In this document: positions 7,980 to 15,026 of the stretch, one piece after another | Numbering within the stretch: position 1 is the stretch's first letter | Layout of the letters: each line of letters opens with the position of its first letter | Source: Burkholderiaceae bacterium | GTDB lineage: Bacteria; Pseudomonadota; Gammaproteobacteria; Burkholderiales; Burkholderiaceae_C | Reading direction: 5' to 3' | DNA: 37,959 nt | Assembly: GCA_017856435.1 (NCBI GenBank) | Contig: JAFMFB010000023.1 | Location: forward strand, 1-37,959 | The notes under the pieces: generated by a model | The model's input: the letters and a program-made list of their open reading frames with translations, nothing else | What the model was told of the DNA's origin: nothing | Database searches by the model: none | Made by a program: the position numbers and the translations under genes

Positions 7980-8693
7980 TCAGTTGAAGCCATCCTGACG
8001 AATTCGGTCGAGTACATCCCGCCAGCGCGACAGCCGGGTGGTGGGGTCGGCAGAAGAGTTGGTGGCGCCTGGCACCCACAAGCCTTCGTTGTTGAAGCTG
8101 AAAACTGGTGACAAATCATTGCGCTGAGAGCCCGGACGGATGGAGCCGATTAGGTTGTCCAGAATCAGCGGTTCGTCCGTGGGTTTTTCGTAATAGCCCA
8201 ACACCATGTGGGCCTGAGTACGGGTGGTGCCCATGCGGGCCCGGACATAGATCATGCGCAACTTGCTATTGGGCACGCCCAGCAGCAGCAGGGTGGTGTA
8301 TTTGGCAATCGCGTAGTCCTCGCAGTCGCCAGCGCCCCGCCCCATAAATTCAAGCGGGGTGGCCCAATAGTCGTTTTGTTGCCAGACCACGATGTCGTCT
8401 TCAAAAAGTATTTTTCGGTTGAAGAAGGAATTAACGGCCTCCAGCTTTTCCGCCTCGCCCAGCCCGCGTGACTGTTCCAGCATGGTGCGCCAAGCCAACA
8501 CCAGATTGGCGCCACGGGCGCCGTAACGCTCCTGGGCCAGCGTCTGAACCCGGTCCAGGTTGGGTGCCGCGACCGACAGGCCCAGCAAGGCAGCCAGTAC
8601 CAACCCGCTGATCATCATGCCGGCAAGCGGATGACGAAACCGAAACCGCAACGGCAACACGGCAAGCTGCATGCGAAGTATTCTGAACCTCAT
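7980..8693 (-). CDS. lapG: LapG-like periplasmic transglutaminase-type cysteine protease
   Basis: This 237-residue protease is expected to clip a Lap-type adhesin near its N-terminus and release it from the cell surface. A hydrophobic export segment spans ~residues 26-43. The transglutaminase-like triad is visible: Cys124 in GAGDCEDYAIAK, His162 in TQAHMVLGYY and Asp179 in PLILDNL. The acidic residues flanking Cys124 match the calcium-binding site described for LapG. It is the first gene of the lapG-lapD-transglycosylase operon. The ATG at 8693 has an AAGGG just upstream. A later ATG (residue 8) is possible. The closest alternative is an unrelated protease of the same superfamily, but the lapD neighbour makes LapG the best call. 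Confidence 0.9.
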   Translation of the reverse strand: MRFRILRMQLAVLPLRFRFRHPLAGMMISGLVLAALLGLSVAAPNLDRVQTLAQERYGARGANLVLAWRTMLEQSRGLGEAEKLEAVNSFFNRKILFEDDIVVWQQNDYWATPLEFMGRGAGDCEDYAIAKYTTLLLLGVPNSKLRMIYVRARMGTTRTQAHMVLGYYEKPTDEPLILDNLIGSIRPGSQRNDLSPVFSFNNEGLWVPGATNSSADPTTRLSRWRDVLDRIRQDGFN

Positions 8694-9018
8694 CCCTTGA
8701 CCCGAATGACAACACCAGAGCTGAAGATTGCGCCAGATCAGGGATGTCTGATTTCTTGGTAGTCGTTGCCCGCCAGTGATGCAAGAGCACCCCAGCAGTT
8801 GCGATTACCTGACATTGATAATAGTTTAGGGAGGTCGACCCGACCGGTCATGTATTTCAGTCAGATTGACGACTTGATTTCACAATAATTTCACAATGAC
8901 GGGCGCTGAAAGCGGCTGTCAAGCGTCGGCTAAATTCCGCGAGCTCTGAGATCACTCGTTTGCTAGGGGGCGTGCTGATAAAATCCGCCACCTGCTGGTA
9001 GTTAAGCCAGCAGTGAAT
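8694..9018. other. Divergent intergenic region between lapG and tRNA-Arg
   Basis: No gene is seen in these 325 bases. The region must carry the promoter of the leftward lapG operon and that of the rightward tRNA. Notable contents are a tandem 11-base repeat resembling a PhoB box (8877-8899) and a seven-pair hairpin (CTGCTGG at 8992-8998 with CCAGCAG at 9007-9013) ending five bases before the tRNA. TAAAAT at 8979-8984 could be a -10 box for the tRNA, but I see no good -35 partner. Confidence 0.6.
8877..8899. promoter_or_regulatory. PhoB-like tandem direct repeat upstream of lapG
   Basis: ATTTCAC-AATA-ATTTCAC-AATG is two identical seven-base half sites at an 11-base period with AT-rich spacers. 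This is the layout of PhoB and other OmpR-family sites (consensus half site CTGTCAY). Five of seven bases of each half agree with the PhoB consensus. It lies about 185 bases upstream of lapG. The match is by eye, and another OmpR-family regulator is equally possible. Confidence 0.4.
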
Positions 9019-9094
9019 GCGGCTGTAGCTCAGTGGATAGAGTATTGGCCTCCGAAGCCAAGGGTCGTGGGTTCGATCCCCGCCAGCCGCGCCA
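9019..9094 (+). tRNA. tRNA-Arg (anticodon CCG)
   Basis: This is a full cloverleaf. The acceptor stem is GCGGCTG (9019-9025) paired with CAGCCGC (9084-9090), followed by discriminator G and an encoded CCA end (9092-9094). The D arm contains TAGCTCAGTGGA. The anticodon stem TTGGC/GCCAA encloses the loop CTCCGAA, which gives anticodon CCG and reads the arginine codon CGG. The T arm contains GTTCGATCC. It stands alone between lapG and the iron permease gene. I see no integrase or attachment-site duplicate nearby. Confidence 0.97.
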
Positions 9095-9127
9095 GATCAA
9101 GACTTCTGGTGATTCCCGCGAACTGCC

Positions 9128-9895
9128 TCAGGCCGCCTGGGCCGGGCGTGGGTCACGCAGGTAGGCCAGCGCCAGCCAGGCCGTAGGCACCACCACCAGA
9201 CTCAGGGAAATCAGTTGGGCGATCCAGCCCTCGGCCAGGTCTTCTGTGGCCAGGTGCAACCAGGCATTGTCCACGCCCGGTACCACACCAGCTTCGGAAA
9301 ATTCATGCAGGCTGTAGATCACCAGTTGCAGCGCAAACAGCATCAGGAACCAGGCGGTGACACGGAAGAAGCGCCCAAGCTGGACTTTGTGGCCGTGGCG
9401 CACCCACAGTAACCCGATGCTGGCAGCAATCAACAAGCCCAATATGCCACCCACCGTCATGGGCCAGGCCTCAGTATTGCCTGCGAGTGAGGCGATCATG
9501 GTGGCGGTTTCAATGCCCTCACGGCCCACCATGAATATGGTGAAGCCAAAGACAGCCCACCAGGCGCGCTGACCACTTCGGGCGGCGGCCTCTTCCAGTC
9601 GACGCGCAATCTCCTGGTTCATGCCGCGGCCAGCCCGCATCATATGCATGACACACCACCCCACGGCCACAGCCGCCAGCAAGGCCAACATGCCTTCATG
9701 GACTTTGGACAACGCCCCAATGCGCGACAGAACGACACCCAGGATCGCAGAGCCGGTAACTGCGAAGACCACGCCAGCGCGGATGGCGCCCACCAAGGCG
9801 TCCAAGTGCAGGCGGCGCAGGTACAAGGTGGCAATGGCCACTACCAGAAAGGCTTCCAAGCCTTCACGAAAGCTGATCAACAAGGTTTGAAACAC
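9128..9895 (-). CDS. FTR1-family iron permease
   Basis: This 255-residue inner-membrane protein has about seven hydrophobic segments. It carries both hallmark REGxE iron-binding motifs of the FTR1/EfeU family: REGLE at residues 10-14 and REGIE at residues 125-129. The family takes up iron, normally with partners (EfeO/EfeB, P19 or a multicopper oxidase). None of these partners is adjacent here, so the permease either works alone or has partners elsewhere. A near-consensus Fur box 28 bases upstream of the start indicates repression under iron-replete conditions. The start ATG at 9895 places the first REGxE motif at the usual distance from the N-terminus, and the length is typical. Confidence 0.9.
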   Translation of the reverse strand: MFQTLLISFREGLEAFLVVAIATLYLRRLHLDALVGAIRAGVVFAVTGSAILGVVLSRIGALSKVHEGMLALLAAVAVGWCVMHMMRAGRGMNQEIARRLEEAAARSGQRAWWAVFGFTIFMVGREGIETATMIASLAGNTEAWPMTVGGILGLLIAASIGLLWVRHGHKVQLGRFFRVTAWFLMLFALQLVIYSLHEFSEAGVVPGVDNAWLHLATEDLAEGWIAQLISLSLVVVPTAWLALAYLRDPRPAQAA

Positions 9896-9923
9896 GACAA
9901 GATCCCAACGATTTATCGCAAAT

Positions 9924-9942
9924 GATAACGATTTTCATTATC
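9924..9942 (-). promoter_or_regulatory. Fur box of the iron permease gene
   Basis: Read on the minus strand this is GATAATGAAAATCGTTATC, which matches 17 of 19 positions of the classical Fur consensus GATAATGATAATCATTATC. It sits 28 bases upstream of the FTR1 start codon. Both the position and the gene product fit iron-dependent repression by Fur. Confidence 0.85.
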
Positions 9943-10013
9943 CTTAAGTATTTCCGACTAAATTTGTCAGATTTTGGCTGTCCTGACCGGGATCATGGGT
10001 TTTGGCGTTCGGC

Positions 10014-10949
10014 CTAGACCTTTTGATCCTGCTTCAATTTCAGGGCAGTCTCATAGAGCGCATTGCGTGGCTCGTTTGTGAATTCAGCAACCAACCTCAC
10101 GGCAGTTTTGTGGGGTAACTCGGCCAACAATAGCTTCAGCAATTGATGACTGGATGGCTGGACCTGATCTTCTGAGCGGTGGTGAGTGCTGGGTTGGGGA
10201 TGCACAAGCAGCACGAACTCACCGCGCGAGCGCTGAGGTTTTTCAGAAAGCCAGCGGCTCACAGCATCGGCCCGAAGCAGGCAGACTTCTTCATACTGTT
10301 TGGTGAGCTCCCGACCGATTGTTACGGGTCGCTCACCCAGAATAGCCAGCGCACGGGCCAAGTCTTCAATTCGATGGGGTGCTTCGAGCAGCACGACGGG
10401 GCGGGCCTCTTTCGCAAGCGCCTTGAGTGCAGCCTGGCGATCACTGGCTTTGCTGGGCAGGAAGCCAGCAAAAACAAAGCCGGCCGGCTCGGTGTCTGTG
10501 CGTGCGCCAGCTACGCTCAACAAGGTTGTGATACTGCTGGCACCGGGAAGCGGGATCACCGGCAAACCGGCCTGATGAACCGCTGCAACCAGGCGCGCGC
10601 CTGGATCGCTGATTGCAGGTGTTCCGGCATCGCTAACATAGGCCACGCGTTGCCCCAGGTTCAGGCGATCGATGAGAGCAGCGGCAGCTTCACTTTCGTT
10701 GTGTTGGTGCAAGGCAATCAAAGAAGACGGGCTGTGATCGATGCCGTAGGCCCTTAGCAGGGACTGGGTGTGACGGGTGTCTTCACAGGCCAGTGCATCC
10801 ACCAGTTGCAAAACATGCAAGGCGCGCAGTGTAATGTCAGCCAGATTACCAATGGGTGTGGCCACCACATACAGAGCGCCCTGCGGATAATGCTGTGCAG
10901 CAGCAGCATCATGGGCAGCTTTCAGGGCAGTGGCGAAAGAAGCATTCAA
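10014..10949 (-). CDS. rsmI: 16S rRNA (cytidine(1402)-2'-O)-methyltransferase RsmI
   Basis: This 311-residue SAM-dependent methyltransferase would modify C1402 in the decoding centre of 16S rRNA. The family signature GALYVVATPIGNLADITLRA begins near residue 24. It is followed by LACEDTRHTQ-type and VSDAGTPAISDPG motifs of the tetrapyrrole-methylase-like fold, the RsmI pattern. The proposed start is a TTG at 10949-10947. No ATG or GTG lies at a better place, and the N-terminal residues (NASFATAL) look like those I remember from related species. The gene diverges from yraN, and the two start codons share one base pair, so promoter and ribosome site of each lie inside the other gene. The rsmI-yraN-diaA-dolP neighbourhood matches the E. 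coli yraL-yraP region. Confidence 0.93.
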   Translation of the reverse strand: MNASFATALKAAHDAAAAQHYPQGALYVVATPIGNLADITLRALHVLQLVDALACEDTRHTQSLLRAYGIDHSPSSLIALHQHNESEAAAALIDRLNLGQRVAYVSDAGTPAISDPGARLVAAVHQAGLPVIPLPGASSITTLLSVAGARTDTEPAGFVFAGFLPSKASDRQAALKALAKEARPVVLLEAPHRIEDLARALAILGERPVTIGRELTKQYEEVCLLRADAVSRWLSEKPQRSRGEFVLLVHPQPSTHHRSEDQVQPSSHQLLKLLLAELPHKTAVRLVAEFTNEPRNALYETALKLKQDQKV

Positions 10950-11320
10950 TGGAATTCCCCAAAAAAACCAGCAAGCAGACCGGAGACGCCGCTGAAGCAG
11001 CCGCGTTGCAACATCTGCAGAAAGCCGGACTTCGGTTGCTGGATCGTAATTATCGGACGCCTGGGCGCGGCGGCGGAGAGATCGATTTGATCATGCGTGA
11101 GCCGGGCGGCACCGTGGTTTTCGTCGAAGTACGCAAGCGGTCCAGCGCCACTTACGGCGGTGCTGCAGCCAGCATCAGCCGGGGCAAGCAGCAACGCATT
11201 GTGCTGGCCGCACGCCATTACCTGATGCAACGAGGCACCTTTCCCCCGTGCCGCTTTGATGTGGTGAGCCTGGGAGAAACCGAGCTGCAGTGGATTAAAG
11301 GTGCGTTCGACGCTGAATGA
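10949..11320 (+). CDS. yraN: YraN/UPF0102-family predicted endonuclease-fold protein
   Basis: This is a 123-residue member of the UPF0102 family, which has a PD-(D/E)xK nuclease-like fold and no settled function. Recognisable elements are the N-terminal helix (GDAAEAAALQHLQKAG), RNYRTPGRGGGEIDLIM with the acidic Glu-Ile-Asp, and VVFVEVRKRSSATYGG, which holds the E-x-R/K core. I start the protein at ATG 10949 because residues from MEFPKK onward give the normal family length. A longer reading from 10856 would run into rsmI sequence. The start codon overlaps that of divergent rsmI. It is followed after 60 bases by the SIS-domain gene, probably in the same operon. Confidence 0.9.
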   Translation: MEFPKKTSKQTGDAAEAAALQHLQKAGLRLLDRNYRTPGRGGGEIDLIMREPGGTVVFVEVRKRSSATYGGAAASISRGKQQRIVLAARHYLMQRGTFPPCRFDVVSLGETELQWIKGAFDAE

Positions 11321-11380
11321 AACAACTCTGTACTGAAAGTGCAAGTTAAAAAGTCAAGACGGCGGTTATGATTGCAACCC

Positions 11381-11980
11381 ATGCTCGAACAACGTATTCA
11401 ACAGCATTTCATTGATAGTGCCGACCTCAAGTACCAGATGGCCGAGATACTGGTAGCGCCGATTGCAGCAGCGGTTCAGGCCGTGCTGGCCTGTGTAACC
11501 GGTGGTAACAAGGTGTTGGCGTGTGGCAATGGCGGTTCAGCCGCCGACGCCCAGCACTTCGCGGCAGAGTTTGTAGGTCGATTTGAGCGTGAGCGCCCCG
11601 AACTCGGCGCTATAGCACTCACCACCGACAGCTCGATCCTTACGGCAGTGGCCAATGATTACGATTTCAACTCGGTGTTTTCGCGTCAAGTCCGTGCGCT
11701 GGGTCAGCCTGGCGATGTGCTGTTGGCCATCTCAACCAGCGGGAACTCGGCCAATGTACTGGCAGCGATTGAGGCCGCCCATGAACGTGAGATGGTGGTG
11801 GTGGGTTTGAGCGGTCGTGACGGTGGCAAGATGAGCCGCGCCCTGCGCGACACCGATGTACATATTTGTGTGGCAAGTGACCGCACTGCACGGATTCAGG
11901 AGGTGCATATTCTTGCCTTGCACTGCATCTGTGACGCGGTTGACGCCCAATTGCTTGGAGATCAGGAAGCTTCGACATGA
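11381..11980 (+). CDS. diaA: SIS-domain protein, DiaA/phosphoheptose-isomerase type
   Basis: This 199-residue single SIS-domain protein carries the phosphosugar-binding signature [20 protein letters not shown] and [16 protein letters not shown]. GmhA (sedoheptulose-7-phosphate isomerase for LPS heptose) and DiaA (DnaA-binding initiation factor) are close paralogues. The setting between yraN and the BON lipoprotein is that of E. coli diaA, so I favour DiaA-type, but gmhA function cannot be excluded from sequence alone. The start ATG at 11381 ([10 protein letters not shown]) fits the family. A TTG nine bases upstream is the alternative. The stop overlaps the next start (ATGA), which indicates coupling with the lipoprotein gene. 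Confidence 0.88.
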   Translation: MLEQRIQQHFIDSADLKYQMAEILVAPIAAAVQAVLACVTGGNKVLACGNGGSAADAQHFAAEFVGRFERERPELGAIALTTDSSILTAVANDYDFNSVFSRQVRALGQPGDVLLAISTSGNSANVLAAIEAAHEREMVVVGLSGRDGGKMSRALRDTDVHICVASDRTARIQEVHILALHCICDAVDAQLLGDQEAST

Positions 11981-12612
11981 AATTAAAAATCCGTAAATTT
12001 GCCTTGCTTATAGCGCTGACCGCTAGTCTGAGCGCCTGCGCGCCTGTGATGTTTGGCGGGGCGGTGGTGGGCTCGCTGGTGGCGGTGGATCGCCGCACCT
12101 CGGGCATTCAGCTGGAAGACGAGCGTATTGAATTGCGCGCAGCGCAATTCATCAGGGACAACCTGGGTGACCGGGTCCATGTCAATATCACCAGCTACAA
12201 CCGCCAGGCACTGGTCACCGGTGAAGTGCCCAATGAGCGTGACAAGGCTGCAGTGCAGCAACTCGTTGGAAGAGTCGAGAATGTGAAGCTGGTGGTCAAT
12301 GAGTTGGGCGTCATGAACACATCCTCTCTGAGCGAGCGCTCCAGCGACACCCTCATTACCGGCCGGGTAAAGGCTGCGCTGGTGGACGCGCAGGATATTT
12401 TTGCCAACGCTTACAAGGTAGTGACTGAACGGGGCACGGTGTACCTGATGGGTCGAGTCACCCAGCGTGAGGCCAATCGAGCCACCGATATCGCCCGTGG
12501 AATCAGCAGTGTAAAAAAAGTGGTGCGGGTATTTGAGATCATCAGTGAAGAAGAATTGCAGCGCCTGCTGCCCAAACAACCTGAAAAGGACAAGCCTGAG
12601 TCGAAAAAGTAG
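11977..12612 (+). CDS. dolP: Two-BON-domain outer-membrane lipoprotein DolP (YraP)
   Basis: This 211-residue protein has a lipoprotein signal peptide with the lipobox LSAC (lipidated Cys21), followed by two BON domains (~45-115 and ~120-190). These show the typical hydrophobic/glycine pattern ([18 protein letters not shown] and [20 protein letters not shown]). DolP binds anionic phospholipids and supports outer-membrane integrity at the division site in E. coli. The tail is lysine/glutamate-rich and ends in ESKK. It is translationally coupled to the SIS-domain gene (four-base overlap). A strong hairpin terminator begins 58 bases after its stop. Length and domain order are normal for the family. 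Confidence 0.9.
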   Translation: MKLKIRKFALLIALTASLSACAPVMFGGAVVGSLVAVDRRTSGIQLEDERIELRAAQFIRDNLGDRVHVNITSYNRQALVTGEVPNERDKAAVQQLVGRVENVKLVVNELGVMNTSSLSERSSDTLITGRVKAALVDAQDIFANAYKVVTERGTVYLMGRVTQREANRATDIARGISSVKKVVRVFEIISEEELQRLLPKQPEKDKPESKK

Positions 12613-12670
12613 ATAAATCAAGCACGTCGCGCCTCGTATCGGGGGCAGAAGGCGTGCAAACGAACAAGCA

Positions 12671-12700
12671 TAAACAAGGGCGCACCAGCGCCCTTGTTTA
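12671..12700. terminator. Bidirectional hairpin terminator between dolP and the dehydrogenase
   Basis: A perfect 13-base-pair stem (12671-12683 paired with 12688-12700) has a four-base loop ACCA. The outer end is A/T-rich (TAAAC...GTTTA) and is followed by TTTC on the plus strand. The stop codon of the leftward dehydrogenase gene (12698-12700) lies inside the stem. The layout fits termination of both convergent transcripts. Confidence 0.85.
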
Positions 12701-13612
12701 TTTCAGGCGCTTGATCAGGCTGGAGGTATCCCAACGCTGGCCGCCCATCCCCTGCACATCGGCGTAAAACTGGTCGACCAGCGCAGTGACAGGCATGGTG
12801 GCACCATTGCGGCGGGCCTCTTGCAGGACCAGGCCCAGATCCTTGCGCATCCAGTCCACGGCAAATCCAAAATCGAACTGGTCGGCCACCATGGTCTTGC
12901 CACGGTTATCCATCTGCCAGCTTTGGGCGGCGCCCTTGCCAATTACATCCAGAACAAGGTTCATGTCGAGCCCGGCGCGCTGGCCAAAGGCCACACCCTC
13001 GGCCAAACCCTGAATCACGCCAATGCAACAGACTTGATTGACCATCTTGGCCAGTTGTCCAGATCCGCTCTCGCCAATACGGGTGAAAGCACGTGCAAAA
13101 GCCATGGCGACTGGCTTGGCCGCATCAAATGCGCTTTGATCGCCGCCACACATCACAGTGAGGACGCCGTTTTGCGCGCCTGCCTGGCCGCCAGAGACTG
13201 GGGCATCCACGAAGTACAGCCCTTTCTTGTGTGCATGGGCATAAAGCTCACGTGCCACTTCGGCTGACGCGGTCGTATGGTCGCAGAAGATGGCCCCTGC
13301 CTTCATGCCAGCCATGGCGCCATCGTCAGCAGGGCTGTTGCCCAGCACAATGCTGCGCAAATCGTCGTCATTGCCAACACAGGCGAACACGATATCGGCA
13401 TCGGCAACTGCCTCGCGTGGGGTGACAGCGTAACGGCCACCAAACTCGTCCACCCAGGCTTTAGCCTTTGACTCGGAGCGGTTGTAGACGGTGACGGCGT
13501 GACCGGCACGAGCCAGGTGACCGGCCATGGGGTAGCCCATGACGCCCAGGCCAAGAAAGGCGACCTTGCGGGCCGGGGTGGCGTCATAGCTTTTGGAGGT
13601 GATGTTGCTCAT
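12698..13612 (-). CDS. Beta-hydroxyacid dehydrogenase (3-hydroxyisobutyrate/tartronate-semialdehyde reductase family)
   Basis: This 304-residue NAD(P)-dependent oxidoreductase has an N-terminal Rossmann fold with VAFLGLGVMGYPMAGHL (GxGxxG, from ~residue 18). The substrate-binding signature is DAPVSGGQAGAQNG, and the catalytic Lys lies in GQLAKMVNQ (~residue 188). The family reduces or oxidises 3-hydroxyisobutyrate, tartronate semialdehyde or related acids, and the exact substrate cannot be read from sequence. It stands alone, with a 186-base upstream gap for its own promoter and a stop codon embedded in the terminator hairpin. Nearby genes give no pathway context. Confidence 0.88.
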   Translation of the reverse strand: MSNITSKSYDATPARKVAFLGLGVMGYPMAGHLARAGHAVTVYNRSESKAKAWVDEFGGRYAVTPREAVADADIVFACVGNDDDLRSIVLGNSPADDGAMAGMKAGAIFCDHTTASAEVARELYAHAHKKGLYFVDAPVSGGQAGAQNGVLTVMCGGDQSAFDAAKPVAMAFARAFTRIGESGSGQLAKMVNQVCCIGVIQGLAEGVAFGQRAGLDMNLVLDVIGKGAAQSWQMDNRGKTMVADQFDFGFAVDWMRKDLGLVLQEARRNGATMPVTALVDQFYADVQGMGGQRWDTSSLIKRLK

Positions 13613-13798
13613 GGTTTTTCTGAAGTGAATCGGGGGAATTTTGCAGCCAACTTGTATTTGTTGGCCAATACGGATATTCCGGCCCTATCCTACAGTCTTC
13701 GGCTGTCTTATAAAGACGTTCGTGGCTGGAGGGTCCGATCTCGGCCGATTGTGGCCGGGGGCGGCCTCATGTAGCCAAGTTTGGCCGCAACAGCCGCT

Positions 13799-14935
13799 TT
13801 AGACGATGGCCAGACCTGAGGTGTCGGATTCCAGCGACATGCCTTTGGCCCGCTGGCTATTGAGCTTAATCTGCAGCCGCAAATCATTGAGAGAGTCGGC
13901 ATTGCGCAGTGCGTCTTCGTAGGAAATCTGAGAGCTCTCAAAAGCATCGAACAAGGCCTGATCAAAGGTCTGCATGCCCAGTTCGCGACTGCGTTTCATC
14001 AGCTCCTTGATCTCGGCAACTTCTCCCTTGAAGATCAGATCGGCTACCAGGGGTGTGTTGAGCAATATTTCGACGGCCGCAAAGCGGCCCTTGCCACTTT
14101 GCTTGGGGACCAGCCTTTGCGAGATCAGGGCTCGCAGGTTGAGCGACAGGTCCATTAGCAACTGGGCGCGGCGTTCCTCGGGAAAGAAGTTGACGATACG
14201 GTCCAGGGCCTGGTTGGCACTGTTGGCGTGCAAGGTGGCCAGGCACAAATGGCCAGTCTCGGCAAAGGCAACGGCGTGTTCCATGGTTTCGCGGTCCCGA
14301 ATCTCACCCATCAGGATCACATCGGGAGCTTGACGTAGGGTATTTTTAAGGGCTATTTCCCAGTTGTCGGTATCCAGGCCGACTTCCCTTTGGGTGACTA
14401 CGCAGTTTTTGTGCGGATGAACAAATTCGATCGGATCCTCAATGGTGATGATGTGCCCCTGAGAGTTTTCATTGCGCCAGTCGACCATGGCAGCCAGGGT
14501 GGTGGACTTGCCCGAGCCGGTGGCGCCCACCAGGATGCACAGCCCACGCTTAGCCATGGAAACATCCTTGAGCGCTGGGGGCATGCCCAGGCCGTCCAGC
14601 GTCGGCAGGCTGGTGGGGATGACGCGCAAGACCAATCCAACCTTGCCCTGTTGCACAAAGGCATTGGCACGAAAGCGTCCGATCGAGCCAGGCGAAATGG
14701 CAAAGTTGCATTCCTTGGTGCGCTCGAACTCGGCGGCCTGCTTGTCATTCATGATCGAGCGCGCCAGAGCGAGGGTATGAGCGGCGGTAAGGGCCTGCTG
14801 CGAAACCTTGGTGATCTTGCCGTCAAATTTCATAGCCGGAGGAAAATCGGCAGTGATAAAGAGATCGCTTCCGTTGCGACTGACCAATGCAGTCAGCAGG
14901 TCATGGATGAATTTGGTGGCTTGATCGCGTTCCAT
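13799..14935 (-). CDS. pilU: Type IV pilus retraction ATPase paralogue PilU
   Basis: This 378-residue cytoplasmic hexameric ATPase helps PilT depolymerise type IV pili. The N-terminal PAS-like part (DLLTALVSRNGSDLFITADF) is followed by a RecA-like domain with Walker A GATGSGKSTT, an Asp box (IITIEDPIEFVH), Walker B-type VILMGEIRDRETMEHAV and the His box HLCLATLHANSANQ. PilU rather than PilT is indicated by the N-terminus, the C-terminal extension and the pairing with a second, PilT-like gene upstream. GGAGTG stands in front of the ATG. It lies 91 bases downstream of pilT on the same strand, so the two are probably one operon. No other pilus genes are in the window. Confidence 0.92.
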   Translation of the reverse strand: MERDQATKFIHDLLTALVSRNGSDLFITADFPPAMKFDGKITKVSQQALTAAHTLALARSIMNDKQAAEFERTKECNFAISPGSIGRFRANAFVQQGKVGLVLRVIPTSLPTLDGLGMPPALKDVSMAKRGLCILVGATGSGKSTTLAAMVDWRNENSQGHIITIEDPIEFVHPHKNCVVTQREVGLDTDNWEIALKNTLRQAPDVILMGEIRDRETMEHAVAFAETGHLCLATLHANSANQALDRIVNFFPEERRAQLLMDLSLNLRALISQRLVPKQSGKGRFAAVEILLNTPLVADLIFKGEVAEIKELMKRSRELGMQTFDQALFDAFESSQISYEDALRNADSLNDLRLQIKLNSQRAKGMSLESDTSGLAIV

Positions 14936-15026
14936 AAGTCACTCCTCTACCAAATCAGTCGTTCATGGCTTTGCCCACTGGGTTGAGGGTGGGTTACCGG
15001 TCGAACCGGGCTCACCCAGCCGGTGG

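Noticed and set aside
8956-8984. Possible tRNA promoter with TAAAAT as -10
   Set aside because: The element 17 bases upstream (TCGTTT) matches only two of six -35 positions, so I do not list it as a promoter.
9019-9094. tRNA as an integration site for a mobile element
   Set aside because: No integrase gene, no repeat of the tRNA 3' end and no phage-like genes are seen in the window.
10856-10948. Longer YraN start inside rsmI
   Set aside because: The added 31 residues are not family-like and would overlap deeply with rsmI. The ATG at 10949 gives normal length.
13613-13798. GGCC-rich inverted repeats downstream of pilU as a terminator or small RNA
   Set aside because: Several short self-complementary pieces exist, but none makes a long stem followed by a T-run on the pilU strand.
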